64,000 nt of DNA from Formosa haliotis (GCF_001685485.1 NZ_BDEL01000001.1:2167501-2231500), one strand, 5' to 3'; counted from the stretch's first letter, positions 35,303 to 44,475 are shown. The notes: a model not told the origin generated them from the sequence alone. Translations and numbers: made by a program.

Positions 35303-36430
35303 TTATTTAGAAAATGCGCGATCCTTCCATTTATAGGTCGTAAATACCGAGCTTACCGCCACAAATGTGCAAAATATAGGATACAAAATAGCCGCGAATG
35401 GATACCAAATTAATGTTCCTTTCTGGTTAAAAAATTGTGCACTTTTATATATTAGGCCAAAATCCATACCACATTTCACCAGAGCAATTCCTAAGAAGTA
35501 AAGCGGTGAAAAATCGCCAAAACACATCAAAATAAAAAGAGATAGTAACAAGGCATTCATACTAAAAACCAAAAGCCCTGTTAGTTGGCTAAATGTATTT
35601 TTATAAGCTTTGGTTTTCGATGCCCAACGTTTACGCTGATTCAGTAAACCCTGTAAAGAAGATTGGGAGTGCGTATAAACTACAGCATCTTGAGCTTTTA
35701 AATAGTGAACCGATTCGGGATAGGTATCACTAATTTTTTCTAGTAAAAAAATATCATCTCCGCTAGCAATACTATCGTTTTCTTGAAATCCGTTTACCCC
35801 ATTAAAGGCTTGTTTGGTGTATGCCAAATTCGCGCCATTACATAAAAAGGGTTTATTAATTCCGAAACCTCCTAAAGTTGCCCCTTGCAGACTCATAAAA
35901 TCAAACCACTGAAAAATATTCAAAAAACGAGATGTGGTAAAATAGGTTACGGGTGCAATGATAAACTGACAAGGATTATGCTGAATAAAACTATTAAAAC
36001 AACGTAACCACGTTTTTGGAAGCTTACAATCGGCATCTGTAGTTAGAATCCAGTCGAATTTAGCTTGAGAAATAGCCAAACTTATGGCATCCTTTTTTGG
36101 TGAATTTGAAACTCGTTTATTTTGAAGTAACCTTACTTGGAGTTGAGAATGTGTCTTAATAAAATCATGAACTAAAGCTTCAGACTCATCCGTAGAGCCA
36201 TCATTAATCAGTAACACTTCAAACCTATTATCATCGTAATCTAAGGCTGCTATAGATTGTAATAACTCTGGTAAATAATCCGCTTCATTTCTAAACGGAA
36301 TAACTCCAGAAAATCCTGTTGCATACACCTCTCTTTTCGTTTTAAAATCAGGAACTTTTAAAAATCCGAAATAAAAACATCCAATTAAAACCGTATAAAA
36401 CATTAAAAGAGTTACGCTCAACACCATCAT
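35303..36430 (-). CDS. Family 2 glycosyltransferase, membrane-bound
   Basis: The 375-residue protein has an N-terminal membrane helix, a GT2 domain with the motifs INDGSTDES, TTDADCK (DxD), SGDD and QRKRWASK (QxxRW), and two to three C-terminal helices. The layout fits a processive or lipid-linked glycosyltransferase in the inner membrane. The upstream gene, three bases away, encodes a flippase-like membrane protein, so the pair may make and move a glycolipid or polyprenol-linked sugar. The sugar and acceptor are unknown. Confidence 0.88.
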   Translation of the reverse strand: MMVLSVTLLMFYTVLIGCFYFGFLKVPDFKTKREVYATGFSGVIPFRNEADYLPELLQSIAALDYDDNRFEVLLINDGSTDESEALVHDFIKTHSQLQVRLLQNKRVSNSPKKDAISLAISQAKFDWILTTDADCKLPKTWLRCFNSFIQHNPCQFIIAPVTYFTTSRFLNIFQWFDFMSLQGATLGGFGINKPFLCNGANLAYTKQAFNGVNGFQENDSIASGDDIFLLEKISDTYPESVHYLKAQDAVVYTHSQSSLQGLLNQRKRWASKTKAYKNTFSQLTGLLVFSMNALLLSLFILMCFGDFSPLYFLGIALVKCGMDFGLIYKSAQFFNQKGTLIWYPFAAILYPIFCTFVAVSSVFTTYKWKDRAFSK

Positions 36431-36433
36431 ATA

Positions 36434-37393
36434 TTAGGCCTTTGGAAGTTTAAAATTCAGCACAAAATAACTTCCTATTACACTTGGAAGAACCGTATTT
36501 AAAATCCACATAAGTAAAATACAACTCAGTACAACCACTTCATTAATATTGAAAAATGAAAACAAATACACCGCAATACTGCCCTTTAAGACAACATCGA
36601 AAATAAAAATACTAGGTAAAATGGATGCTAACACATACATACTAGAAATAAGCATCATAGCCTTTAAATACGTTATATCGACTTGAAACATCTGTAACAA
36701 AACATAAAACTGAAACGAGAAAATAACATAGCGTATAAACGAGAGTAATAAGGTTATTCCAAACAATTTTAGGCTCATACTTTTAAAAAAATTCTTAATT
36801 TTTGGCATCCATCTTTCTGGCTTCAAATACATTTTCATCAGGATAAATAAGCCCAAAATTAATACGCTTAATACAACATAATTCGACCAATGCAACACTC
36901 TAAAACTTATATTCAAGGGAAATTCCGAAGTAAAAAACAGCAAGCCTAAGCAGCCAAAAAACGTGGTTATTAGCATTTGCGCCACATTTCCAACACCATT
37001 TAAGCCCAAAATTCGAGTTCTATAGGGCTTAGTAAAATACAAGGCTTTTGCACCATAATCGCCAATACGATTTGGAGTAAAAAGGGAAGCGGTATGGGCG
37101 CCTAAAATTTGCTTAGCTGCAGTAGTTAATGTGATTTCACAGACTGTATTTACAAGGGTTTTCCATTTTAAAATCTCGAAAAACCAGTTTAAAATAGTTA
37201 ATAAAACTAAGCCAAAAACAACGTTAAAGGTCGTCGTACTAGATGCCAAAAGCGCACTAAAATCTATAAGCGACAACCCATCTGTTTGCGACAGTTTATA
37301 ATAGATGAAATAAAAACTACTGCCAATTATCGATAACTTAAGCAGATAAGTTAAGAATTGATTAGATTTGTAAGTAAGTGCCTTGGCGTACAT
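36434..37393 (-). CDS. Lysylphosphatidylglycerol synthase-type (UPF0104) membrane protein
   Basis: The 319-residue protein has about eight hydrophobic helices and the features of the LPG synthase transmembrane/flippase-like family: ASLFTPNRIGDYGAKALYF and GLNGVGNVAQMLITTFFGCLGL, with a C-terminal VLPSVIGSYFVLNF. The soluble aminoacyl-transfer domain of MprF is missing, so a flippase or transport role is likelier than lipid aminoacylation. It forms an operon with the GT2 gene downstream. Its start is 27 bases from the divergent outer-membrane protein gene. Confidence 0.82.
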   Translation of the reverse strand: MYAKALTYKSNQFLTYLLKLSIIGSSFYFIYYKLSQTDGLSLIDFSALLASSTTTFNVVFGLVLLTILNWFFEILKWKTLVNTVCEITLTTAAKQILGAHTASLFTPNRIGDYGAKALYFTKPYRTRILGLNGVGNVAQMLITTFFGCLGLLFFTSEFPLNISFRVLHWSNYVVLSVLILGLFILMKMYLKPERWMPKIKNFFKSMSLKLFGITLLLSFIRYVIFSFQFYVLLQMFQVDITYLKAMMLISSMYVLASILPSIFIFDVVLKGSIAVYLFSFFNINEVVVLSCILLMWILNTVLPSVIGSYFVLNFKLPKA

Positions 37394-37420
37394 AGTGCAA
37401 ATTAAACCTTTTATTGTAAG

Positions 37421-38089
37421 ATGTCTTCTAAATTAAACAAACAAAAATACATAACCGGTCTGCTCATCTTTTTATTCTTAATTTCTGTAAAAGGATATGC
37501 TCAAAAAGATGAAGATGTATTACGCATCGAATTGAGTTTTGGTGGAAACCATGCTTTTACTAGTGGATTTGCACAAATTTATGCTTCCGAAGATCCTAAA
37601 ACCGAAGGCCGCGGATTTAATTTGCCAACCCTAAATTTTGGTGGTCAATACATGTTTTCCGAAACCTTAGGAGCGAAATTAGATATAGGTTTTAGTCGAA
37701 TTTTCAGCGCTAATGATTCACCCGAATTTAAAATTAACTACACGCGTATTAATGCTCAAGTGGTTTACGACTATTCTCGCTTTATAGGTTTTATTCCGGA
37801 AGAAGTTACCCTATTAGCACATGCCGGACCTGGATTTTCGGCCGTGAGACCTTTAGGAACCATAAACGATAACGACCAAAATTATTTAAACGCCATACTT
37901 GGCACACAGATTCTTTATATGTTTAGCAGGAATACGAGCGTCTTTTTCGATGCTTCCTACATTCATGGTTTTTCTAATCCGGACACCTATGCGCCACCTT
38001 CAGAAGGTTTGGGTGCTTTTAATGGTAGTATGCTAACATTTACCGTTGGGGTTTCCTTATCTTTGAGCGGATGTTATTTTTGTAATTAA
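37421..38089 (+). CDS. Outer-membrane beta-barrel protein, first gene of the ruvC-hemW operon
   Basis: The 222-residue protein has a signal peptide (cleavage near KGYAQ, residue 28) and amphipathic strands typical of a small OmpA/OmpX-like barrel (LSFGGNHAFTSGFAQIY, NFGGQYMFSETLGAKLDIGF, GSMLTFTVGVSLSLS). The ending CYFCN is unusual for a barrel. The stop shares one base with the ruvC start, so translation is coupled to a DNA-repair gene with no obvious link in function. No named family was recognised. Confidence 0.78.
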   Translation: MSSKLNKQKYITGLLIFLFLISVKGYAQKDEDVLRIELSFGGNHAFTSGFAQIYASEDPKTEGRGFNLPTLNFGGQYMFSETLGAKLDIGFSRIFSANDSPEFKINYTRINAQVVYDYSRFIGFIPEEVTLLAHAGPGFSAVRPLGTINDNDQNYLNAILGTQILYMFSRNTSVFFDASYIHGFSNPDTYAPPSEGLGAFNGSMLTFTVGVSLSLSGCYFCN

Positions 38090-38694
38090 TGAGTAAAGAA
38101 CGTATTATTTTAGGGATTGACCCCGGAACCACAATCATGGGGTTCGGACTAATTAAAGTTGTAGGAAAAACCATGACTTTTTTACAATTAAATGAATTAG
38201 ATTTAAAAAAATACGACGATCATTATTTAAAACTGAAACTCATTTTTGAACGTACTATCGAGCTCATAGAAACCCATCATCCGGACGAAATTGCTATTGA
38301 AGCGCCTTTCTTCGGAAAAAACGTTCAGAGTATGCTTAAACTTGGTCGTGCCCAAGGTGTTGCCATGGCTGCCGGTTTATCGCGTGAAGTTCCCATAACC
38401 GAATATTCACCGAAAAAAATTAAAATGGCCATTACCGGAAACGGTAATGCTAGTAAAGAGCAAGTTGCCAAAATGCTTCAAAGTTTGTTACAACTAAAAA
38501 CCTTGCCTAAAAACCTAGATGCCACCGATGGACTGGCCGCAGCGGTATGTCATTTTTATAACGAAGGCCGCGTAGAAATAGGTAAAAGTTATTCGGGGTG
38601 GTCTAGTTTTGTAAAGCAAAACGAAGCTCGAGTTACCACTACAACGGTAAAAAAAACAAGCATTAAAACAGGTGTAAAACAAATTAAAAAATGA
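38089..38694 (+). CDS. ruvC: Crossover junction endodeoxyribonuclease RuvC
   Basis: The 201-residue protein has the four catalytic acidic residues of the RuvC nuclease fold: D11 (LGIDPGTTIMGFG), E71 (IAIEAPFFGKNVQS) and D144/D147 (LDATDGLAAA). It cuts Holliday junctions made by RuvAB in homologous recombination. The last 40 residues, with a Thr/Lys-rich tail, go beyond the usual length. Its ATG overlaps the preceding stop by one base, and its stop overlaps the hemW start (ATGA). Confidence 0.95.
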   Translation: MSKERIILGIDPGTTIMGFGLIKVVGKTMTFLQLNELDLKKYDDHYLKLKLIFERTIELIETHHPDEIAIEAPFFGKNVQSMLKLGRAQGVAMAAGLSREVPITEYSPKKIKMAITGNGNASKEQVAKMLQSLLQLKTLPKNLDATDGLAAAVCHFYNEGRVEIGKSYSGWSSFVKQNEARVTTTTVKKTSIKTGVKQIKK

Positions 38695-39851
38695 CCTTAA
38701 ACATCCATCCCAAAGAAACGAGTACTGGTGTTGGCATTTATATTCATATCCCGTTTTGTAAACAAGCCTGTTTTTATTGCGACTTTCATTTTTCGACCTC
38801 ATTAAAAAAGAAAAACGAAGTCATTGAAGCACTAATTACTGAATTAGAGTTAAGAAAAAATGAATTTGAAAACGATACGGTAGCGACCATATATTTTGGT
38901 GGAGGAACGCCAAGCGTTTTGTCTTTAGAAGAAATTAATAGTATTCTAAATGCCGTGTATTCTAATTACAAGGTGATTAAAGATCCGGAAATCACACTCG
39001 AAGCCAACCCTGATGATTTATCGGAAGCGAAAATTATAGAACTATCAAAAAGTAAAATTAACAGGCTAAGTATTGGAGTACAATCTTTTTTCGAAGCCGA
39101 TTTAAAACTTATGAATCGTGCCCATAATGCTGTAGAGGCCAAAACCTGCTTAGCGCTTGCAACTCAGTATTTCAATAATATTTCTGTCGATTTAATTTAT
39201 GGGATTCCTGGTGCTACAGATCAGCAATGGCTCGAAAATATTCAAACTGTTCTAGATTTCAATATTCCACATATCTCGAGCTATGCCTTAACAGTAGAAC
39301 CTAAAACAGCTTTAGACGCCTTAATAAAAAAAGGAAAAATTGAGGATGTCAATGAAGCCCAAGCGGAGAGGCAGTTTCATATATTAATCGAGACCTTAAC
39401 CACTGCCGGGTTCCAGCATTACGAATTGTCAAATTTCAGTAAACCCGGATACTACAGCAAAAATAATTCGGCGTATTGGCAAGGAAAAAGATATATAGGT
39501 ATTGGGCCATCGGCACATTCTTACTCGGGCGAGTCTCGCAGTTGGAATATTGCAAACAACACAAAATACGTAAAAAGCCTTCGGCAACATATTTTACCTA
39601 GTGAGGTTGAAATTCTAACTATTAAAGATAAATACAACGAATATATTATGACCGGTCTTCGAACCGTTTGGGGGGTGTCTTTAACCTATTTAGAAACCGA
39701 ATTTGGCTCAGAATATAAAAGCTATCTTTTAGCACAATCTGATAAATATTTAAAGGAAGAATTGTTGTATATTGATGGTGAAAATCTAAAAGTAACCCCA
39801 AAAGGCAAATTTTTAAGCGATGGCATTGCATCCCATTTGTTTAAGATTTAA
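38691..39851 (+). CDS. hemW: Radical SAM heme chaperone HemW
   Basis: The 386-residue protein has the radical SAM cluster motif CKQACFYC (C23, C27, C30) after YIHIPF, then YFGGGTPS, LEANPDDL, RLSIGVQSF, DLIYGIPGAT and YELSNFSKPG. The C-terminal domain is of HemW type (IGIGPSAHSY). HemW delivers heme to respiratory enzymes. It is often misnamed as oxygen-independent coproporphyrinogen oxidase HemN, but the aromatic residue spacing after the third Cys (CDF) points to HemW. It overlaps ruvC by four bases. Confidence 0.93.
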   Translation: MTLNIHPKETSTGVGIYIHIPFCKQACFYCDFHFSTSLKKKNEVIEALITELELRKNEFENDTVATIYFGGGTPSVLSLEEINSILNAVYSNYKVIKDPEITLEANPDDLSEAKIIELSKSKINRLSIGVQSFFEADLKLMNRAHNAVEAKTCLALATQYFNNISVDLIYGIPGATDQQWLENIQTVLDFNIPHISSYALTVEPKTALDALIKKGKIEDVNEAQAERQFHILIETLTTAGFQHYELSNFSKPGYYSKNNSAYWQGKRYIGIGPSAHSYSGESRSWNIANNTKYVKSLRQHILPSEVEILTIKDKYNEYIMTGLRTVWGVSLTYLETEFGSEYKSYLLAQSDKYLKEELLYIDGENLKVTPKGKFLSDGIASHLFKI

Positions 39852-39866
39852 AATATTAGTTTTATT

Positions 39867-40622
39867 ATGATTGCAACCATTCAAACAAATTCAAAAAAGT
39901 ATAAAATAGATTTCACACAGCCCTTAGATATTTCTATCCCCTTAAGTGCTTCATCAACAAATGTTACGGCTTGGTATGTAGATCCTCCAAAAATAGAACC
40001 TGTTGTAGACGACGAAGGTTCTGTTGCACGAGTATCGGAAGGTGCTTCAATAAACTTTAATAATATTTCTTTCAATCCGCATTCTCACGGGACGCATACC
40101 GAATGTGTTGGGCATATTACAGAAGACGTACATTCCGTAAATCAAAATCTAAAAGAATATTTCTTTTTAGCAGAAGTTATTACTGTTGTGGTAGAAAAAT
40201 TTGGAGATGACCTGGTCATTTCTAAAAAACAGTTGCAGTTTGCTTTAGGAAACAAAAAGCGGAAAGCAGTAATTATTAGAACCATTCCTAACACTTTAGA
40301 AAAGTTAAGTAAACAATATTCGCATACCAACCCGCCCTATTTGCAAGAAGATGCAGCGGTGTATTTAAGAGAAAAAGGTGTAGATCATTTATTAGTCGAT
40401 TTGCCTAGTATCGACAAGGAAAAAGACGACGGACAGTGGTTGGCGCATCATGCGTTCTGGGATACTAAAGGCGAGCTTAGAAAACATGCTACAGTAACAG
40501 AATTTGTGTATGTACATAATTATATTCAAGACGGCACCTATTTTTTAAATCTGCAAATTGCACCGATTGAAAATGATGCCACACCAAGTAAACCCATTTT
40601 ATATCAAGTGCTTACAGATTGA
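39867..40622 (+). CDS. Cyclase family protein (kynurenine formamidase-like)
   Basis: The 251-residue protein has the metal-binding motif HSHGTHTECVGHI near residues 72-84, a variant of HxGTHxDxPxH, in which Glu and Val replace the usual Asp and Pro, together with DLPSIDKEKDDGQWLAHHAFW further on. The family includes arylformamidases of tryptophan breakdown and other metal-dependent hydrolases. With the changed motif and no tryptophan genes nearby, the substrate is open. It follows hemW after 15 bases. Confidence 0.82.
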   Translation: MIATIQTNSKKYKIDFTQPLDISIPLSASSTNVTAWYVDPPKIEPVVDDEGSVARVSEGASINFNNISFNPHSHGTHTECVGHITEDVHSVNQNLKEYFFLAEVITVVVEKFGDDLVISKKQLQFALGNKKRKAVIIRTIPNTLEKLSKQYSHTNPPYLQEDAAVYLREKGVDHLLVDLPSIDKEKDDGQWLAHHAFWDTKGELRKHATVTEFVYVHNYIQDGTYFLNLQIAPIENDATPSKPILYQVLTD

Positions 40623-40669
40623 TTTTGTAACTTTATATTTTCTGAAGAACTTTTTAAATTAAAACCTTA

Positions 40670-41032
40670 ATGAAGACGCTGTTAAAGTTAGAAGAAGTAG
40701 GCATGCTCCTACTCGCTATCTATCTATTTAGTCAATTATCCTTTGCCTGGTGGTGGTATTTAGCTTTATTCTTTTTACCAGATGCCGGATTTGTAGGCTA
40801 TGTTTTTAGCAATAAAATAGGAGCGTTTCTATATAATATTTTACATCATAAAGGGGTTGCAATTGTGCTCTATATCGCTGGAACGTTTTGGCATATTGAA
40901 ATATTACAATTAGCCGGATTGGTTATGTTTGGTCATGCAGCTTTCGACCGCCTTTTTGGATACGGATTGAAATACAACGACAGTTTTCATAATACACATT
41001 TAGGATACATAGGAAAATCTAAAGCCTCATGA
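40670..41032 (+). CDS. DUF4260 family membrane protein
   Basis: The 120-residue protein has four hydrophobic segments and the DUF4260 signature LPDAGFVGYVF, LHHKGVAIVL and GHAAFDRLFGYGLKY, ending with FHNTHLGYIG. The family has no known function and is common as a single small inner-membrane protein. Its stop overlaps the start of the next gene (ATGATG), so the two are coupled. Confidence 0.87.
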   Translation: MKTLLKLEEVGMLLLAIYLFSQLSFAWWWYLALFFLPDAGFVGYVFSNKIGAFLYNILHHKGVAIVLYIAGTFWHIEILQLAGLVMFGHAAFDRLFGYGLKYNDSFHNTHLGYIGKSKAS

Positions 41033-41391
41033 TGAACATTGAACAACTTTACGAGTATTGCCTTAAAAAGAAAGGTGTTACAGAAACCTTTCCTTTCGAT
41101 AAAGACACCCTTGTTTTAAAAGTTTTTGGAAAGATGTTTTTACTGACCTCTTTAAAAGGTTGGGAAGAAGGCACGCCTTCAATAAATTTAAAATGCGATC
41201 CTGAAAAAGCTGAAAATTTAAGAGCAAATTACAATAGTATAATTCCTGGCTACCACATGAGTAAAAAACACTGGAACACCTTAAAACTCAATCAAGGTGA
41301 CTTACAAATCCCCTTTGTTTTAGAACTTATAGACCATTCCTACGATTTGGTGGTGCAAGGTTTACCAAAAAAATTACGAGATACATTATAA
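41029..41391 (+). CDS. MmcQ/YjbR family protein
   Basis: The 120-residue protein has the MmcQ/YjbR layout: YEYCLKKKGVTETFPFD, VLKVFGKMFLL, a central INLKCDPEKAENLR, GYHMSKKHWNTL and IDHSYDLVVQGLPKKL. The family has a double-wing fold like some DNA-binding proteins, but DNA binding has not been shown for most members. Two adjacent ATG codons (41029, 41032) are possible starts. It is coupled to the DUF4260 gene. Confidence 0.9.
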   Translation: MMNIEQLYEYCLKKKGVTETFPFDKDTLVLKVFGKMFLLTSLKGWEEGTPSINLKCDPEKAENLRANYNSIIPGYHMSKKHWNTLKLNQGDLQIPFVLELIDHSYDLVVQGLPKKLRDTL

Positions 41392-41557
41392 AAATGATAA
41401 GTATTTGTTAATCAGTAGGCTGATATTTATTTTTTTGGTAATTTGTAGTTTAAATTCCTCCCTATAAGAATTTGAAATTAATAGATATTTTTTAAGCCTT
41501 TACGTCATGTAAAGCGGTTTACACGTGTACTGTTATTAATTTTAAATCTTATCAATC

Positions 41558-42388
41558 ATGAAATCATTTCTCAATCTAAGTCGTATTCTTCTCTTTATTT
41601 GCATCTGTTCTTTTAGTACCTATGCCCAAAACCTAAGAGTTGGATCGCCCAAATATGTTACTGTCACTTATTATCATTGGGACAAGCATGGTTCAGATTT
41701 AGACTTGAACGCTTGGAAAATGGGAGAACAAGAATATTTCGACAAAGTAACTAGCAAAAATGAATTTATCAGATCGTCTACCTATTATTTACATCGCTTT
41801 TCCGATGATAGTAGCGAAATTCTTATGGTACAGTCCTTTAATTCTTGGGAAGATATCGACAAATCTGCCAACAGAAATACCGAATTAGAACGCGAAGCCT
41901 GGCCCAACGAAAACGAAAGACACGCCTTTATAAAGAAATTAGCGTCTTTTTATCAATTATATCATTCTGACGAAATTTACGCTTCTCTCCCACAAATAAA
42001 ACCGCTAACAGAATTTGCAACACCAGACAAAGAGTTGTTATTATATGTAAGACGCAGTCACTTTTCGAAAGACGGAAACGGCCCAGACAAAGAATTTCAA
42101 TCGCTACAAAAACTATATCTTGATAAAGTTTTTAAAAAGAACGATTATATAAAAGGCTATTATGCTAACATTCATGCTTGGGGTTCAGATAAAACAGAAT
42201 TTATAGAGGCCTTTTACGTGCGATCGTACTCCGATTTAGAGAAGATGTTTGTTAAAAATGAAGAATTACTAGCTAAGGCCTGGGAAAACGAATCGGATAA
42301 AAAACGTATGGACCAGCGTTATAGCAGTTACTTTACCGGAGTTCATGGCGACTATATTTATGTAGCCGTACCGGAATTTTCTAAATAA
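41558..42388 (+). CDS. Secreted protein with two internal repeats, function unknown
   Basis: The 276-residue protein has a signal peptide (cleavage near STYAQ, residue 23). The rest is two related halves: residues about 60-150 (EYFDKVTSKNEFIRSSTYY .. WEDIDKSANRNTELEREAW .. EIYASLP) align with about 190-275 (LYLDKVFKKNDYIKGYYAN .. YSDLEKMFVKNEELLAKAW .. YIYVAVP). Each half could form one ferredoxin-like or dimeric alpha-beta-barrel unit. No named family was recognised. It is a single gene, convergent with the AraC regulator gene. Confidence 0.78.
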   Translation: MKSFLNLSRILLFICICSFSTYAQNLRVGSPKYVTVTYYHWDKHGSDLDLNAWKMGEQEYFDKVTSKNEFIRSSTYYLHRFSDDSSEILMVQSFNSWEDIDKSANRNTELEREAWPNENERHAFIKKLASFYQLYHSDEIYASLPQIKPLTEFATPDKELLLYVRRSHFSKDGNGPDKEFQSLQKLYLDKVFKKNDYIKGYYANIHAWGSDKTEFIEAFYVRSYSDLEKMFVKNEELLAKAWENESDKKRMDQRYSSYFTGVHGDYIYVAVPEFSK

Positions 42389-42398
42389 ACGACACGAA

Positions 42399-43241
42399 TT
42401 ATACCTGTTTTTTATAAGCCGATGGAATACAATGTTTCACGGCTTTAAACTGTCGGTTAAAATTTGATATGTTTTTAAACCCCGATTGGTAAGCTATTTC
42501 AGAAATCGATAAATCATTTTCCTTTAAAATAAGCTTGCACGCCTGCTCTATACGTAGCTCATTTAAAAACTGAAAATAGGTTTTATTGGTTCGCTTTTTA
42601 AAATATTTACAAAAGGCATTTTTGGTCATTACTGCAATTTCAGAAATTGTTTCTAAAGATATCTCTTCACTATAATGGGTCATTGTAAATTCGAAAACAT
42701 CACGCATGCGTTTACCTTCATTATCCGTATATTTTTTATCATAAATAAACGATGACAAACTCTCGTAAGACACCTTCGATGTTAACTTAAGTAATTCTAA
42801 CAAAATAATAAACCGCTCTAATTTCGTGGCCTCTTTCAGTTTAAAAAACAAGGCTTTTATATCTGCTGTCTGCGATGTAGGCTTAAACCCCTGCTCTACC
42901 CGTTTAAAAAAAGGCGCTAATTCCTGTAATTCAACCAAATCAAAAAAGTGAGTCCCAAAAGCATTTTCAGTAAAAAACAAGGTTAGCATATGCGATGGCC
43001 CACTTCCATGTTCATCACTTTTAAAAACATGAGGTAAATTACTACCTATTATCAAAACATCTCCGGTTTTATATTGGTGTATGGTATCACCCACAATTAA
43101 AGCCCCTTCGCCAGATACAATTACACTTAACTGTATTTCTTCATGCTGATGTAGTTTATCATAAAACACATCCTCTAAATCCTCTTGAAACACCAACGCA
43201 TCCTGCTGAGGTTTCGGAATTTTAAATGGTAAAACTTTCAT
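42399..43241 (-). CDS. AraC family transcriptional regulator of the hydroxyproline operon
   Basis: The 280-residue protein has an N-terminal cupin-type sensing domain (HQHEEIQLSVIVSGEGALIVGD, KTGDVLIIGSNLPHVF) and a C-terminal AraC DNA-binding domain (about 180-280) with two helix-turn-helix units (SLETISEIAVMTKNAFCKYFKK and LSISEIAYQSGFKNISNFNRQF). It is divergent from the hydroxyproline catabolic operon. The spacer carries direct repeats at one- and two-turn spacing, as AraC proteins usually bind. The effector is probably hydroxyproline or a breakdown product; this is inference from position. Confidence 0.9.
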   Translation of the reverse strand: MKVLPFKIPKPQQDALVFQEDLEDVFYDKLHQHEEIQLSVIVSGEGALIVGDTIHQYKTGDVLIIGSNLPHVFKSDEHGSGPSHMLTLFFTENAFGTHFFDLVELQELAPFFKRVEQGFKPTSQTADIKALFFKLKEATKLERFIILLELLKLTSKVSYESLSSFIYDKKYTDNEGKRMRDVFEFTMTHYSEEISLETISEIAVMTKNAFCKYFKKRTNKTYFQFLNELRIEQACKLILKENDLSISEIAYQSGFKNISNFNRQFKAVKHCIPSAYKKQV

Positions 43242-43266
43242 TTCTGCCGTATTAATTGTTCAAAAT

Positions 43267-43335
43267 TACGCAAATAATACGCTATAAAGTCAATAAAATG
43301 AAATTACTGGATAACATTATATCAAAAACGGATAA
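43267..43335 (+). promoter_or_regulatory. Direct repeats upstream of the hydroxyproline operon, candidate AraC sites
   Basis: TACGC occurs at 43267 and 43278 (11 bases apart), and GGATAA at 43309 and 43330 (21 bases apart, two helical turns). The second pair ends 31 bases before the -7 element at 43367. The spacing fits activation by an AraC-type protein. The half-sites are short and the call is tentative. Confidence 0.4.
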
Positions 43336-43366
43336 TACCTATGTATTTCAAATTGCCGTTCTCCTA

Positions 43367-43374
43367 TAGCTTTG
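43367..43374 (+). promoter_or_regulatory. -7 promoter element of the hydroxyproline operon
   Basis: TAGCTTTG fits TAnnTTTG and lies 20 bases before the ATG at 43395. It rules out the in-frame ATG at 43341 as the start, since that would lie upstream of the promoter. Confidence 0.6.
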
Positions 43375-43394
43375 TAAAAACTAAAATCACGATT

Positions 43395-44321
43395 ATGAGT
43401 ATTCAATGGAAAGGCATTATGCCAGCAGTAACCACAAAATTCACAAAAAACGATGAATTAGATTTTAAAATGTTCGAAACAAACATTAAAGCGCAACTCG
43501 ATGCTGGGGTACATGGCATCGTACTGGGTGGGACTTTAGGAGAGGCAAGCACTTTAATCGATGAAGAAAAACGAGCTTTAACCACCACTACTGTCGATAT
43601 CGTAAAAGGGCAAGTCCCTGTATTTATAAATATTGCCGAGCAAAGCACAAAGCAAGCCATTTTAGCCGCACAAAAAGCAGAAATCGATGGTGCCAAAGGC
43701 CTCATGATGTTACCTCCTATGCGCTATAAATCTGGCGATGCAGAAACTGTGGCTTATTTTAAAGCTGTGGCCAACAATACGTCCTTACCCATTATGGTTT
43801 ACAACAATCCGGTAGACTATAAAATTGAAGTCACTCACGATATGTTCGAAGAGATCCTAGTTTGCGACAACATTCAAGCAGTTAAAGAATCTACCCGAGA
43901 CACCACAAATATAACCCGCATAAAAAACCGTTTTGGCAACCGTTTAAAAATCATGACCGGTGTAGACACCATTGCTTTAGAAAGTTTATTATTAGGCGCC
44001 GAGGGCTGGGTCGCTGGACTCGTTTGCGCATTTCCAAAAGAAACTGTCGCCATTTACGAACTTCAAAAAGCTGGCCGCATACAAGAAGCGCTAGACATTT
44101 ACCGCTGGTTTATGCCGTTGCTAGAGTTAGATATTAGCCCTAAATTAGTACAAAACATTAAGCTGGCAGAAGTTGCAACCGGTATTGGCACAGAACACGT
44201 GCGTTTGCCTCGAATCCCTTTACAAGGCACAGAACGCACCCATGTTTTAAACGTTATAGAGCAAGCCTTAAAACACCGACCAACCTTGCCAGATTATAAA
44301 AATTTAAGTGTTTTAGTGTAG
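43395..44321 (+). CDS. Dihydrodipicolinate synthase family deaminase (pyrroline-4-hydroxy-2-carboxylate deaminase-like)
   Basis: From the ATG at 43395 the protein has 308 residues. Y136 (VYNNP) and the Schiff-base lysine K164 (AVKESTRD) are the catalytic pair of the DHDPS/N-acetylneuraminate lyase family, and GGTLGEAST replaces the GTTGE loop. In hydroxyproline breakdown an enzyme of this family converts 1-pyrroline-4-hydroxy-2-carboxylate to 2-oxoglutarate semialdehyde. The genes that follow supply the enzymes before and after this step, which makes the assignment likely. It is separated from the next gene by a repeat element. Confidence 0.87.
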   Translation: MSIQWKGIMPAVTTKFTKNDELDFKMFETNIKAQLDAGVHGIVLGGTLGEASTLIDEEKRALTTTTVDIVKGQVPVFINIAEQSTKQAILAAQKAEIDGAKGLMMLPPMRYKSGDAETVAYFKAVANNTSLPIMVYNNPVDYKIEVTHDMFEEILVCDNIQAVKESTRDTTNITRIKNRFGNRLKIMTGVDTIALESLLLGAEGWVAGLVCAFPKETVAIYELQKAGRIQEALDIYRWFMPLLELDISPKLVQNIKLAEVATGIGTEHVRLPRIPLQGTERTHVLNVIEQALKHRPTLPDYKNLSVLV

Positions 44322-44323
44322 TA

Positions 44324-44421
44324 TTTGGGTGTTCCCCTGCGGGTCAGGCTTTCGGCACTCGCTTTTTTTAGGTCTACAAAGCCCTAAAAAAGAGCTCAAA
44401 CAAAGCCTCAATCCTTAACAC
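44324..44421 (-). repeat. Structured intergenic element, copy C (possible ncRNA)
   Basis: Read on the minus strand the element starts GTGTTAAGGATTG and ends GACCCGCAGGGGAACACCCAAA. GTGTT pairs with AACAC. In the two copies at 58551 and 61263 the ends are GCGTT and AACGC, so the stem is kept by a paired change (C to T and G to A). The copy is shorter (98 bases) than those two (about 150). It lies between the first and second genes of the hydroxyproline operon, antisense to their transcript. It may belong to a flavobacterial RNA family such as the Flavo-1 motif; that name is from memory and unverified. Confidence 0.6.
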
Positions 44422-44475
44422 AAAAAACATTAAGATTAACATCGTCATAGTCGGAACGTAAAAAAAAAACTAAAA

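Noticed and set aside
43341..43394. Start of the deaminase gene at 43341
   Set aside because: This ATG lies upstream of the -7 element and would add 18 residues with no family match. The ATG at 43395 fits.
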